From Comamonas sp. lk (GTDB lineage Bacteria; Pseudomonadota; Gammaproteobacteria; Burkholderiales; Burkholderiaceae_C), in assembly GCA_945925985.1 (NCBI GenBank), contig CAMELV010000010.1, forward strand, positions 1-64,000: 64,000 bases of DNA, read 5' to 3'. Of the stretch, positions 18,198-28,906 are shown in pieces. A program made the translations under genes and the position numbers. Numbering within the stretch: position 1 is the first letter of the stretch; every line of letters begins with the position of its first letter. The notes under the pieces are model-generated. The model did not search any database. It was given only the letters and a program-made list of their open reading frames with translations, and was not told where the DNA came from.

Positions 18198-18431
18198 TTA
18201 GTTCAACAGTTCGCTGCCCAGAGCGTCAAACTCTTCGGCGTCGATGGCGGCGTCATAGGCCGCACGGCTGTCAATGGCCTGTTGGGTATAGGGGATCAGT
18301 GGTTTGTCCAGTGGGCGCAGCTTGTGGCGACGCAGGCGGCGCAGTTGTTCTGAACGCTCCATGGTTTGCAGGACCAATTCCGGCTCCATCATCAGGCTGA
18401 ACGGGTTCAAGGCAATCTCGGTGGTTTTCAT
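18198..18431 (-). CDS. conserved small hypothetical protein
   Basis: A 77-residue soluble protein starting MKTTEIALNPFSLMMEPE, preceded by GGAG. The central stretch (SEQLRRLRRHKLRPLDKP) is basic and the C-terminus acidic (DAEEFDALGSELL). Similar short proteins appear to be widespread in Burkholderiales from memory, but no function is known. It lies between the SDR gene (convergent) and dbpA (upstream, same strand, 152 bp away). A protein-coding call is supported by the ribosome-binding site and balanced composition. Confidence 0.65.
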   Translation of the reverse strand: MKTTEIALNPFSLMMEPELVLQTMERSEQLRRLRRHKLRPLDKPLIPYTQQAIDSRAAYDAAIDAEEFDALGSELLN

Positions 18432-18583
18432 CAGGCTTCTCCGGTAAGTTCAAGGCGCTTTTGCGCTTGGGTGAACTTTAGCCCCGGAGTTCGCCAACTG
18501 AAGTCAGCAGTTGGCTGTATCGGTTGTCAGAATTTCCCTTACAACCGAGGTGACGACGCGGCGCCAACAACGACGCGAACCCA

Positions 18584-20026
<1,443 letters not shown>

Positions 20027-20060
20027 GGCAGTAGGTCGGTCCCGATCTGACTCGGGAAAT

Positions 20061-20116
20061 GCTATAAATTATATAGCTTAAACCCTATATTACATAAGGG
20101 CTGGAGCCCGATTTTG
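20061..20116 (+). repeat. interspersed repeat, copy 3 (intergenic)
   Basis: The cleanest copy. GCTATAAATTATATAGC (20061-20077) is a near-perfect inverted repeat, followed by exactly 21 nt (20078-20098), GGCTGGAGCC (20099-20108) and a CGATTTT tail. It lies between the end of gshA and the start of dbpA, so it is transcribed in the intergenic region if these two are cotranscribed. Confidence 0.75.
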
Positions 20117-20149
20117 CTTAAAATTAGGGTGGGTGTCGGTTACCGATTG

Positions 20150-21712
20150 TCAGGCGTAATACTGCGCCACAAAGCCCTCAAAACTACCCTCTTCGTGGGC
20201 TTCTAATTGTGATTGCCTGGCCATTGACTCTTGCACACTGGCGTCGAACTGGGCCTGCGTGTCGCTGTCAAGCCGCATAGCCAGCAATTGCGCCTGGTGC
20301 TGGCGCGCCAAAGCCATGCTGTAGCTGGTAAAACCACCGGCCTGGCGTACGCCATAGAGCACCTGGGCCGAGGGGGTGAGCTCGGGGTGGTCGATGCGCT
20401 CGCGCAGCAGGCGCAGCGTCTCAGCGTACTGCGTGCCGCCGTAAGCGCTGTCCAGCATCTCGGCAAACGGCAGCATGTCGTCAAACAGGCTGTGTGCCAG
20501 TGGTCGCATGGCTTGCTCACGGTTGTGGGCCAGCAAATGCAAGTCCGGGGCGCGGCCGTGGTTCACGACGCGTCGTTTGTTCTCGTCGTTCTCAGCCTGT
20601 TCCCGGCTGCTGATCGGCGGGCTGTCGCGAAACAGGCACATGAGCAAGAACATATCGGCAAAGCTGCCTTGCTCCGGCGCAATGCCGATGTCGATGGTCG
20701 GGTTGAGGTCAAACAGGCGCACCTCGACGTATTCCACGCCATAGCGCTGCAGGGCCTTGGCCGGGCGTTCGCCGTGTGGCGCCACCCGCTTGGGCCGGAT
20801 GCCGGCATAAAACTCGTTTTCAATCTGCAGCAGGTTGGCATTGAGCTGCTTCCAGCGCCCACCCTCGCGCACGCCAATGGCTTCATAGAAGGGGTCGGGC
20901 GTACGAATGGCCGACTCCAGGGCCTGGGTGTATTCGGCCAGTGAGTTGAAGCTGACCTGCAAATTGGCCTGGGCTCGGTTCTGGTAGCCGAGGTCGCTCA
21001 TGCGCAGGCTGGTGGCGTCTGGGCCGTAGAGCGTGCCGGGCACCAAGGTCAGCAGCTCGGACTTGCGGCCTTGCAGAAACGACTCGCACAGCGCCGGCGA
21101 GGCACCAAACAGGTAGGGGACCAGCCAGCTGTAGCGCAGAAAATTGCGAATCAGGCCAAAGTAGCGCTCACTGACAAAGTCCAGCTCGGGCCGCGTGGGT
21201 GGACACAGGTCTTTCAGGATGGCCCAGAATGCCTCGGGCAGTGACCAGTTGTAGTGGGCGCCAGCAATCGTCTGCATGTGGCGGCCGTAACGCAAGCCCA
21301 ATCCTTCCCGGTAGACCGACTTGAACCGGGCGGTATGCGAGTGGCCGTAATCGGCAATGGGGATATCGGCCTCAGCGCCGAGCCGACAGGGCATGGAGCT
21401 GGCCCACATCAGCTCGTTGCCGAGCTGATGTGCACTGAATTGGTGCAGCTGGCGCAAAAACGCGAGCGGAAAAGCGCTGTCCTGCGAGGGTGGTGTGATG
21501 AACTCCAGCAGCGCTTCGGAATAGTCGGTGGTAATCCAAGGGTGGGTCAGCTTGGCGCCAAGCGCCAAAGGGTGGGGTGTGGTGGCCAGCTGGCCAGTGG
21601 CGTCCACGCGCAGACATTCACGCTCGTAACCACGCGTGATGCCGCGCAGGACTTGGGCCTGTCCGCTACCGGCAAACTGGCGCGCCGCGTCGCAGCAGGT
21701 GAATGTCAACAT
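20150..21712 (-). CDS. gshA: glutamate-cysteine ligase
   Basis: A 520-residue enzyme making gamma-glutamylcysteine, the first step of glutathione synthesis. It matches the proteobacterial (E. coli-type) class: GITRGYERECLRV near the N-terminus with the metal-binding glutamates, DYSEALLEFITPP, MWASSMPCRL, AGAHYNWSLPE, and RYGVEYVEVRLFDLNP in the second half. Length is typical (E. coli 518). It is divergent from amn across about 100 bp and upstream of dbpA on the same strand. Confidence 0.95.
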   Translation of the reverse strand: MLTFTCCDAARQFAGSGQAQVLRGITRGYERECLRVDATGQLATTPHPLALGAKLTHPWITTDYSEALLEFITPPSQDSAFPLAFLRQLHQFSAHQLGNELMWASSMPCRLGAEADIPIADYGHSHTARFKSVYREGLGLRYGRHMQTIAGAHYNWSLPEAFWAILKDLCPPTRPELDFVSERYFGLIRNFLRYSWLVPYLFGASPALCESFLQGRKSELLTLVPGTLYGPDATSLRMSDLGYQNRAQANLQVSFNSLAEYTQALESAIRTPDPFYEAIGVREGGRWKQLNANLLQIENEFYAGIRPKRVAPHGERPAKALQRYGVEYVEVRLFDLNPTIDIGIAPEQGSFADMFLLMCLFRDSPPISSREQAENDENKRRVVNHGRAPDLHLLAHNREQAMRPLAHSLFDDMLPFAEMLDSAYGGTQYAETLRLLRERIDHPELTPSAQVLYGVRQAGGFTSYSMALARQHQAQLLAMRLDSDTQAQFDASVQESMARQSQLEAHEEGSFEGFVAQYYA

Positions 21713-21814
21713 GGATTCGCACTTCCTCTAGAAACGGCGCGAGTATGGCAGTTTTAGCCAAGGTCTGCCCGTCGTAGATCAATCCTGTGGCTCAATAACG
21801 TGGGTCAGCAGACC

Positions 21815-23323
21815 ATGGACAATAGCACCATGTCCTACCTGCCCGACTTCATTGCCCCCGCCCGTTTCAGCGATCCGGCTGCCGTGCTGGCCAAGGCGCG
21901 CGAGATTTACGACGGCAGCCTGGCCCACCTGCGAAGTGCCATGCGGCGTTTTGTCGCAGGTGAGACCTTGCCAGGGCATGTGCGCGCCTGCTACCCCTTT
22001 GTTCGGGTGCAGACCGACACCGTGTCGCGCACGGGCCTGCTGAAAAATGCGGGTCTGAGTTACGGTTTTGTTGCCGGCCCTGGCCGTTTTGAGACCACGC
22101 TGACGCGCCCCGACCTGTATGCGGACTACTACCTAGAGCAATTCACGCTGCTGATTCAAAACCACCGGGTTGAGCTGGAGGTGGGTACCAGCTCGCAGCC
22201 TATCCCGGTGCATTTTTCTTTCGCCGAGCAGGACCATGTGGAAGGCAGCCTGAGCCCCGAGCGTCGCCAGCTGATGCGCGATGTGTTTGATTTGCCCGAT
22301 CTGGCCGCTATGGACGATGGTATTGCCAATGGCACCTACGCGCCGCGCCCGGGTGAGCCACAGCCGCTGGCCCTGTTCACCGCGCCGCGGGTGGACTATT
22401 CCTTGCAGCGCTTGCGGCATTACACCGGCACAGCAGCCCAATACTTCCAAAATTTTTTGCTCTTCACCAACTACCAGTTCTACATTGACGAGTTTGTCCG
22501 GCTCGGTCATGAAGCCATGGCAGACCCTGGCAGCGAGTACATCGCGTTCGTTGAGCCGGGCAATGTGGTGACCCGGCGCGTCGGCAGCGACGTCATGCCG
22601 GCCGACGCGTTGGGAAAATTGCCAGCGCGGCTGCCGCAAATGCCGGCCTATCACCTGATGCGTGCAGACCGCAGCGGCATCACCATGGTCAACATCGGCG
22701 TCGGACCCGCCAACGCCAAGACCATCACCGACCACATTGCGGTGCTGCGACCGCACGCCTGGATCATGCTGGGGCACTGCGCTGGCTTGCGCAATTCTCA
22801 GCAGCTTGGCGACTATGTGCTGGCTCATGGCTATGTGCGCGAGGACCACGTGCTGGATGAGGAACTGCCGCTGTGGGTGCCGATACCGGCCCTGGCCGAG
22901 ATTCAGGTGGCTCTGGAGGCGGCGGTGTCGCAGGTCACGCAACTGCAGGGCGCCGAGCTCAAGCGGGTGATGCGTACCGGCACCGTGGCAAGCACCGACA
23001 ACCGCAACTGGGAGTTGCTGCCCGACAACGGGCCGCAACGCCGCTTTAGCCAGAGCCGGGCGGTGGCGCTGGACATGGAGAGCGCCACCATTGCCGCCAA
23101 CGGCTTTCGGTTTCGGGTGCCCTATGGCACGCTGCTGTGCGTCAGCGACAAGCCATTGCATGGCGAGATCAAGTTGCCAGGCATGGCCGACCATTTTTAC
23201 CGGGAGCGGGTGGACCAGCATTTGCGCGTGGGTATCCGGGCGCTGGAGTTGTTGCGCAACCAGGGGGTGGACCAGTTGCACAGCCGGAAACTGCGTAGTT
23301 TTGCCGAAGTGGCCTTTCAATAA
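21815..23323 (+). CDS. amn: AMP nucleosidase
   Basis: A ~502-residue enzyme cleaving AMP to adenine and ribose 5-phosphate. An N-terminal regulatory region precedes a nucleoside-phosphorylase-like catalytic domain (NIGVGPANAKTITDH, MLGHCAGLR, RTGTVASTDNRNWEL, DMESATIAANGFRFRVPYG, CVSDKPLHGEIKLPG). Start is uncertain: ATG at 21815 (MDNSTMSYL) is used; GTG 21800 and ATG 21830 are alternatives, and none has a strong ribosome-binding site. The gene is followed 15 bp later by the NodI-like ABC gene. Confidence 0.95.
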   Translation: MDNSTMSYLPDFIAPARFSDPAAVLAKAREIYDGSLAHLRSAMRRFVAGETLPGHVRACYPFVRVQTDTVSRTGLLKNAGLSYGFVAGPGRFETTLTRPDLYADYYLEQFTLLIQNHRVELEVGTSSQPIPVHFSFAEQDHVEGSLSPERRQLMRDVFDLPDLAAMDDGIANGTYAPRPGEPQPLALFTAPRVDYSLQRLRHYTGTAAQYFQNFLLFTNYQFYIDEFVRLGHEAMADPGSEYIAFVEPGNVVTRRVGSDVMPADALGKLPARLPQMPAYHLMRADRSGITMVNIGVGPANAKTITDHIAVLRPHAWIMLGHCAGLRNSQQLGDYVLAHGYVREDHVLDEELPLWVPIPALAEIQVALEAAVSQVTQLQGAELKRVMRTGTVASTDNRNWELLPDNGPQRRFSQSRAVALDMESATIAANGFRFRVPYGTLLCVSDKPLHGEIKLPGMADHFYRERVDQHLRVGIRALELLRNQGVDQLHSRKLRSFAEVAFQ

Positions 23324-23338
23324 TCGAAGCGAAAAGTC

Positions 23339-24262
23339 ATGGTGACACCTCTTTTTTCAGCCCGACATTTGTCCAAGCGCTATGGCGACACCACCGTGGT
23401 GGATGACCTGTCGTTTGACATTGCCCCTGGCGAATGCCTGGGCGTGATCGGCCCCAATGGCGCGGGCAAGACCACCACCATTCGCATGTGTCTGGGGCTG
23501 TCAGTGCCTGATGGCGGCACGATCGAGGCCTTGGGAGGCCAAATGCCGCGCGATGCACTGGCGATCAAGGCGCAGCTGGGCGTGGTCAGCCAGATGGACA
23601 CGCTGGACCCGGATTTCAACTGCGCCGAAAACCTGCTGGTTTATGGCCGCTACTTTGGCATGAAAGACGCTGAGATCCAGGCGCGCATTCCGACCTTGCT
23701 GGAGTTTGCCTCGCTCACCCACAAGGCCAAGGCCAAGCCGGGGGAGTTGTCGGGCGGCATGAAACGCCGGCTCAGCCTGGCGCGTGCGCTGGTCAATGAC
23801 CCACGCTTGCTGCTGCTGGATGAACCCACCACCGGCCTCGATCCCCAGGCCCGGCACCTGATGTGGGAGCGACTGCAGTTGCTGCTGCAGCAGGGGAAAT
23901 CTATCTTGCTGACCACCCATTTCATGGACGAAGCCGAGCGGCTGTGTTCCCGGTTGCTGGTGCTGGACCACGGCCGAAAAATTGCCGAAGGGGAGCCACG
24001 GGCCCTGATTGCGCAGCACTTGGAGCCCGACGTGGTCGAGGTTTTTGGCGCCGGTGCTGCAGAGCTTCTGACGTCTCCCCTGCGGGCCATGGCGGGCAGG
24101 GTTGAGCAAAGCGGTGAAACCGTGTTTTTCTACACGCAAGACGCCAAGCCGCTGCTGCAAGCCTTGTCGGTGTACCCGCAATTGCGCACCTTGCATCGGC
24201 CGGCCAATCTGGAGGATTTATTCCTCAAGCTGACCGGGCGTCAGATTCGGGAGGAGGGTTGA
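23339..24262 (+). CDS. ABC exporter ATP-binding protein, NodI/DRA family
   Basis: A 307-residue ATPase. Walker A GPNGAGKTTT, signature LSGGMKRRLSLARAL, Walker B LLLLDEPTTGLDP and the H-loop TTHFMDEAE are all intact. The MKRRL signature and C-terminal extension fit the NodI/daunorubicin-resistance group of two-component exporters. It is coupled to the permease gene two bases downstream. Substrate unknown; relatives export lipo-oligosaccharides or drugs, so the nod symbol is not applied. Confidence 0.9.
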   Translation: MVTPLFSARHLSKRYGDTTVVDDLSFDIAPGECLGVIGPNGAGKTTTIRMCLGLSVPDGGTIEALGGQMPRDALAIKAQLGVVSQMDTLDPDFNCAENLLVYGRYFGMKDAEIQARIPTLLEFASLTHKAKAKPGELSGGMKRRLSLARALVNDPRLLLLDEPTTGLDPQARHLMWERLQLLLQQGKSILLTTHFMDEAERLCSRLLVLDHGRKIAEGEPRALIAQHLEPDVVEVFGAGAAELLTSPLRAMAGRVEQSGETVFFYTQDAKPLLQALSVYPQLRTLHRPANLEDLFLKLTGRQIREEG

Positions 24263-24263
24263 C

Positions 24264-25103
24264 ATGAGCACGACCAATATCACGCCAAGCACGCCCAGTA
24301 TCTGGCGCGCACCGCAGCTGTCGCTGCGCTTTTGGCCGGTGTTTTTGCGTAACCTGCTGGTCTGGCGCAAGCTGGCGATCCCGAGCCTGGTCGGCAATAT
24401 CGCCGAGCCGCTGATGTGGCTGGTGGCGTTTGGCTACGGCATGGGCGCCCTGGTGGGTCAGATCAGCGTGGCTGGCGCTGATGGCGGCGAGGCGGTGAAG
24501 GTGCCCTACATTTTGTTTCTGGCCAGTGGATCGATCTGCATGAGCGCCATGAACGCGGCGAGCTTTGAGGCCTTGTACTCGGCGTTTTCACGCATGCATG
24601 TGCAAAAAACCTGGGACGGCATCATGAATGCCCCGGTCAGCCTGGACGACGTGGTGCTGGCCGAGATGCTCTGGGCGGCCTTCAAGTCGCTGTTCACGGT
24701 GAGCGCCATTCTGCTGGTGATGCTGGCCCTGGGCATCAGCGCCAGCCCCAAGCTGCTGCTGGCCTGGCCGATCCTGCTCGGTGTGGGTATGACCTTCAGT
24801 TGCATTGCACTGGTTTTTAATGCCCTGGCCAAAGGCTACGACTTTTTCACCTACTACTTCACCTTGTGCCTGACTCCCATGATGTTCCTGAGCGGCATCT
24901 TTTTCCCGCTGGAGCAACTGCCCCCGGTCGTGCGGCTGGTGTCGGATTGGCTGCCGCTGACCAATGCCGTGGCGCTGGTGCGGCCCCTCTTCATGGACCA
25001 ATGGCCGCCCCAAGCCCTGCAGCATGGCTTGGTCTTGGTGGCCTATGCGGTGGCCGGCTTCTGGCTGGCACTGGCGCTGACGCGCCGGCGCTTTCGCGGC
25101 TAA
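24264..25103 (+). CDS. ABC exporter permease, NodJ/ABC-2 family
   Basis: A 279-residue ABC-2 type membrane protein with six hydrophobic segments. The family hallmark near the end (TPMMFLSGIFFPLEQLP) and the preceding KGYDFFTYYFT segment are present. It pairs with the ATPase directly upstream (1-bp gap). It ends 6 bp from the convergent IlvD/Edd gene with no obvious terminator between them, so convergent transcripts may overlap. Confidence 0.9.
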   Translation: MSTTNITPSTPSIWRAPQLSLRFWPVFLRNLLVWRKLAIPSLVGNIAEPLMWLVAFGYGMGALVGQISVAGADGGEAVKVPYILFLASGSICMSAMNAASFEALYSAFSRMHVQKTWDGIMNAPVSLDDVVLAEMLWAAFKSLFTVSAILLVMLALGISASPKLLLAWPILLGVGMTFSCIALVFNALAKGYDFFTYYFTLCLTPMMFLSGIFFPLEQLPPVVRLVSDWLPLTNAVALVRPLFMDQWPPQALQHGLVLVAYAVAGFWLALALTRRRFRG

Positions 25104-25109
25104 CCCGGC

Positions 25110-26846
25110 TCAGTGGTTGTCGCGCGGAACAAAAGAGCCGCGCCGGCCCACCAGGAAATCGAGGTCGACGCCTTCGTCGGCCTGCAGCACATGGTCGACG
25201 TACAGCTTCCAGTAGCCGCTGTCCAGCGGTGGCGGTGGCGCCCTCCACTCAGACAGGCGCTGACTCAGCTCTTCGTCGCTGATCTTCAGCTCTAGCCGGC
25301 GGTTGGGAACATCGAGTTCGATCATGTCGCCATTGCGCACTACGGCCAGAGGTCCGCCAGCAGCGGCCTCGGGGGCGGTGTGCAGGATCACGGTGCCGTA
25401 GGCGGTGCCGCTCATGCGGGCGTCGCTCAGGCGAACCATGTCGGTGATGCCCTTGCGCAAGACCTTGGGCGGCAGCGGCATATTGCCCACTTCGGCCATA
25501 CCCGGATAGCCTTTGGGGCCACAGTTCTTCAAAACTAGCACGCAGGTCTCATCGACGTCCAGCGATTCGTCGTCGATCAGGCGGTGAAACTCTTCAATGT
25601 TCTCGAACACCACGGCACGCCCGGTGTGGACCATCAGCGCTGGGGTGGCGGCGCTGGGTTTGATCACCGCCCCGCGAGGTGACAGGTTGCCGCGCAGCAC
25701 GGCGATACCGGCTTTTTCCATGAAAGGCGCATTCAGCGGCTTGATCACGTCCTGGTTGAAGTTTTCGGCCCCGGCGATGTTCTCACCCATGGTTTTACCG
25801 TTGGCGGTGATGGCGTCCAAGTGCAGGTCTGCGGCGATTTCTTTCATGACCGCAGGCAGGCCACCGGCGTAGCAGAAGTCTTCCATCAGGTATTTGCCTG
25901 AGGGCTGCAGATTGACCAGGCAGGGCATTTCGCTGCCCAGACGGTCGAAGTCTTCCACGGTCAGCTTCAGGCCGATACGCCCAGCCATGGCAATCAGGTG
26001 GATCACCGCATTGGTCGAGCCCCCGATGGCGGCCAGGGTCTTGATGGCGTTTTCGAAGGCCTGCCGGGTGAGGATGCGCGACAGAATCAAGTCTTCGTGC
26101 ACCATGTCCACAATGCGCCGGCCGGCCGAGCGCGCCAGCACATTGCGCCGCCCGTCGACCGCCGGGTAGGCGGCGTTGCCGGGCAGGCCCACGCCCAACG
26201 CTTCAATCATGCTGGCCATGGTGCTGGCGGTGCCCATGGTCATGCAGTGGCCGTGGCTGCGGTGCATGCAACTCTCGGCTTCCAAAAACTCTTGCAGTTT
26301 CAGGGTGCCGGCACGCACCTGCTCGCTCATGCTCCAGACCCCGGTGCCGGAGCCCAGCTCTTGGCCGCGCCATTTGCCATTGAGCATGGGGCCACCGCTG
26401 ACCCCAATGGTGGGCAGGTCGACGCTGGCGGCGCCCATCATCAGCGAGGGGGTGGTCTTGTCGCAGCCCATCAATAGCACGACGCCGTCGATCGGGTTGC
26501 CACGGATGCTTTCTTCCACGTCCATGCTGGCCAGGTTGCGGTACAACATGGCGGTGGGGCGCAACAGCACTTCACCCAAGGACATCACCGGGAACTCGAG
26601 CGGAAAGCCGCCAGCCTCATAGACGCCGATTTTTACCTGCTCGGCGATGGTGCGGAAGTGGGAGTTGCAGGGGGTGAGTTCGCTGAAGGTGTTACAGATG
26701 CCGATGACCGGCCGCCCTTCAAACTGGTCTTGCGGGATGCCCTTACCCTTGAGCCAGCTGCGGTAGGCAAAGCCGTCGCGGTCTTGGCGGCCGAACCATT
26801 GCTGGCTGCGAAGGTCTTCGGGCTTCTTCTTAGGTTTGGTGTTCAT
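25110..26846 (-). CDS. IlvD/Edd family dehydratase, probably for a sugar acid
   Basis: A 578-residue Fe-S dehydratase. Cluster-ligand regions are seen at CNTFSELTPCNSHF, MGCDKTTPS and HGHCMTMGTAST, with the Lys/Mg region before them. Length and the N-terminus (LRSQQWFGRQDRDGFAYRSW) resemble L-arabonate/D-xylonate-type dehydratases rather than the biosynthetic IlvD. Divergence from a TRAP transporter and an enolase-superfamily dehydratase supports sugar-acid catabolism (inference). An AAGGAG lies 12 bases before the ATG, slightly far. The specific sugar acid is unknown. Confidence 0.88.
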   Translation of the reverse strand: MNTKPKKKPEDLRSQQWFGRQDRDGFAYRSWLKGKGIPQDQFEGRPVIGICNTFSELTPCNSHFRTIAEQVKIGVYEAGGFPLEFPVMSLGEVLLRPTAMLYRNLASMDVEESIRGNPIDGVVLLMGCDKTTPSLMMGAASVDLPTIGVSGGPMLNGKWRGQELGSGTGVWSMSEQVRAGTLKLQEFLEAESCMHRSHGHCMTMGTASTMASMIEALGVGLPGNAAYPAVDGRRNVLARSAGRRIVDMVHEDLILSRILTRQAFENAIKTLAAIGGSTNAVIHLIAMAGRIGLKLTVEDFDRLGSEMPCLVNLQPSGKYLMEDFCYAGGLPAVMKEIAADLHLDAITANGKTMGENIAGAENFNQDVIKPLNAPFMEKAGIAVLRGNLSPRGAVIKPSAATPALMVHTGRAVVFENIEEFHRLIDDESLDVDETCVLVLKNCGPKGYPGMAEVGNMPLPPKVLRKGITDMVRLSDARMSGTAYGTVILHTAPEAAAGGPLAVVRNGDMIELDVPNRRLELKISDEELSQRLSEWRAPPPPLDSGYWKLYVDHVLQADEGVDLDFLVGRRGSFVPRDNH

Positions 26847-26912
26847 GATTGAATTTGTCTCCTTTATTGGGGGTCAAACAGGGTTTACCCGAAAGCCCGG
26901 CGGTTCGCATTA

Positions 26913-26922
26913 ATCATATGAT
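26913..26922. promoter_or_regulatory. palindrome in the divergent sugar-acid promoter region
   Basis: ATCATATGAT is a perfect 10-bp palindrome in the 158-bp gap between the IlvD/Edd gene and dctQ, within an AT-rich stretch that contrasts with the surrounding GC. Short palindromes of this shape are common operators for GntR (FadR-type) regulators of sugar-acid operons. No regulator gene is beside it, so the assignment is tentative. Confidence 0.35.
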
Positions 26923-27004
26923 ATTTGACCTCGCCTGAGTAAATTAAGCTGACGCGGCCGCGGCGCCACCTGACGTCGCCATGCCTCGAACCAGAGAATT
27001 TTGA

Positions 27005-27550
27005 ATGCAAATCGTGCCACGCTATTTTTTCAAGTTGCTGGAATTCCTGGTTGTGATCCTGATGGTTGCCATGGTGGTGATGGTGTTTGGTAATGTATTT
27101 TTGCGGTACGCCTTCAACTCGGGCATCACCATCTCGGACGAGATGTCCCGATATTGCTTTATCTGGCTCACCTATATTGGCGCCATGGTGGCCATGCGGG
27201 AAGGGGGTCATCTGGGGGTTGACACCCTGGTCAAGCACCTGTCCCGGGGCGGAAAAAAAGCCTGCCTTTTCCTCAGTGAGAGCCTGATGCTGTTTTGCAA
27301 CGGCCTGTTTCTGCTGGGCACCTGGAAGATGCACGATTTGCAGGTGACCAATGTGTCTCCGGTGGCCGGTTTGTCGATGATCTGGGTCTTCGGCATCGGC
27401 TATGTGGTCAGCCTGGTGATGGGCATGATGAACATCCGCGTGTTGTACCGCTTGCTGAGCGGGCGCATCACCGAGGCTGAACTGATCCAAGTGGTGGAAG
27501 CCGAAGGGCTGGCCGACGTCGAGAAGACTTTGCAAACCGCCAAGGCCTGA
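27005..27550 (+). CDS. dctQ: TRAP transporter small permease (DctQ family)
   Basis: A 181-residue membrane protein with four hydrophobic segments (residues ~13-33, 50-68, 88-110 and 128-150). The family motif appears as FGNVFLRYAFN in the first third, and EMSRYCFIWLTYIGA follows. It is the first gene of a dctQ-dctM-dctP set; dctM begins 10 bp later. Context suggests uptake of a sugar acid feeding the dehydratases on either side. Confidence 0.9.
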   Translation: MQIVPRYFFKLLEFLVVILMVAMVVMVFGNVFLRYAFNSGITISDEMSRYCFIWLTYIGAMVAMREGGHLGVDTLVKHLSRGGKKACLFLSESLMLFCNGLFLLGTWKMHDLQVTNVSPVAGLSMIWVFGIGYVVSLVMGMMNIRVLYRLLSGRITEAELIQVVEAEGLADVEKTLQTAKA

Positions 27551-27560
27551 GCCGAGAGTC

Positions 27561-28859
27561 ATGACCGTCTCTGTCTTCATCCTGAGCTTGCTGGCCGCCA
27601 TGGCCATAGGCATGCCTATCGCTTACGCGCTGTTGGTGTGCGGCGTCACGCTCATGGCTTTTTTGGCGGCCACCAGCGGGCTGGTCATTTTTGACAGCCA
27701 GATCCTGGCGCAGCGTTTTGTCGAGGGCGCCGACAACTTTCCATTGCTGGCCGTACCCTTCTTTCTGCTGGCTGGCGAGTTCATGAACGCGGGCGGCTTG
27801 AGCCGGCGCATTGTCAACCTGGCCATGGCGTGGGTGGGGCACTTTCGGGGTGGTCTGGGCTATGTGACCGTGATTGCCGCCGTCATCATGGCCTCGCTGT
27901 CGGGCTCAGCGGTGGCAGATACCGCCGCGCTGGCGGCCCTGCTCATTCCGATGATGCGGGCCGCCGGCTACGACGTGGGCCGTGCCTCCGGTCTGATCGC
28001 CTCGGGCGGCATCATCGCCCCGGTGATCCCGCCCTCCATCGGCATGATCATCTTTGGCGTGGCGGGCAATGTCTCCATCACCAAGTTGTTTCTGGCCGGC
28101 ATCGTGCCCGGCCTGTTGATGGGCCTGGCCATCGGCCTGACCTGGTGGTGGTTGGCCAAGAGGGAGAACGTACGGCCCGGCCGCAAGGTACCCATGCCGG
28201 AGCGTCTTCGCATCACGGCGCAGGGTGGCTTTGCCGTGGCGCTGCCTGTGGTGATCATTGGCGGCATGAAGTTTGGCGTGTTCACCCCCACCGAGGCGGC
28301 GGTGGTGGCTGCGGTCTACAGCTTTGTGGTGGGCAAGTTCATCTATGGCGAACTGAAGTGGTCGGCGCTCTATGGCCTGCTGTTGGCTGCAGGGAAAACC
28401 ACCGCTGTGGTGATGTTCCTGGTGGCTGCGGCCATGGTCAGCGCCTGGCTGATCACAGTGGCCAATATTCCGACCGAGGTGGCCGGCATGCTGGCGCCCT
28501 TCATGGGCAACAAGATGCTTCTGATGTTCATCATGATGGCGCTGATCATCGTGGTGGGTACCGCGCTTGACTTCACCCCGACCGTGCTGATTCTCACGCC
28601 GGTGCTGATGCCCGTGGTGCTCAAGGCTGGCATTGACCCGGTGTACTTTGGCGTGCTGTTCATCATGAATAATGCCATCGGCCTGATTACCCCGCCGGTG
28701 GGCACTGTGCTGAATGTGGTCTGCGGCGTGGCGCGCATCAGCATGGACGACGCCTTCAAGGGGGTACTGCCGTTTTTGTGCGCACAGCTCGTCGTGCTGT
28801 TCTTGCTGGTGCTGTTCCCTGACATTGTGCTGGTGCCCTTGCACTGGCTGATGCGATGA
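27561..28859 (+). CDS. dctM: TRAP transporter large permease (DctM family)
   Basis: A 432-residue permease of normal length, with about twelve hydrophobic helices. Characteristic segments: PLLAVPFFLLAGEFMN, SLSGSAVADTAALAALLIP, IASGGIIAPVIPPSIGMIIFG, FTPTEAAVVAAVYS and NNAIGLITPPVGTVLNVV. It contrasts with the expanded DctM at 10832-12808, which has an insert of over 200 residues. It is followed 47 bp later by its binding-protein gene. Confidence 0.92.
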   Translation: MTVSVFILSLLAAMAIGMPIAYALLVCGVTLMAFLAATSGLVIFDSQILAQRFVEGADNFPLLAVPFFLLAGEFMNAGGLSRRIVNLAMAWVGHFRGGLGYVTVIAAVIMASLSGSAVADTAALAALLIPMMRAAGYDVGRASGLIASGGIIAPVIPPSIGMIIFGVAGNVSITKLFLAGIVPGLLMGLAIGLTWWWLAKRENVRPGRKVPMPERLRITAQGGFAVALPVVIIGGMKFGVFTPTEAAVVAAVYSFVVGKFIYGELKWSALYGLLLAAGKTTAVVMFLVAAAMVSAWLITVANIPTEVAGMLAPFMGNKMLLMFIMMALIIVVGTALDFTPTVLILTPVLMPVVLKAGIDPVYFGVLFIMNNAIGLITPPVGTVLNVVCGVARISMDDAFKGVLPFLCAQLVVLFLLVLFPDIVLVPLHWLMR

Positions 28860-28906
28860 TTGACGATGATTTTTCAACCCTGTGTCATACCCTGAAGGAG
28901 ACAAAC

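Noticed and set aside
22133-23320. A 395-codon minus-strand frame
   Set aside because: Antisense shadow of amn; composition rich in His/Gln/Arg, typical of reversed coding sequence.
23339-25103. True nodulation genes nodI and nodJ
   Set aside because: The pair belongs to the NodI/NodJ-like ABC-2 family, which is widespread outside rhizobia; no nodABC genes are present.
25110-26846. Possibility that the IlvD/Edd gene is the biosynthetic ilvD
   Set aside because: N-terminal sequence, length and neighbours fit the sugar-acid dehydratase group better, and no other ilv gene is nearby.
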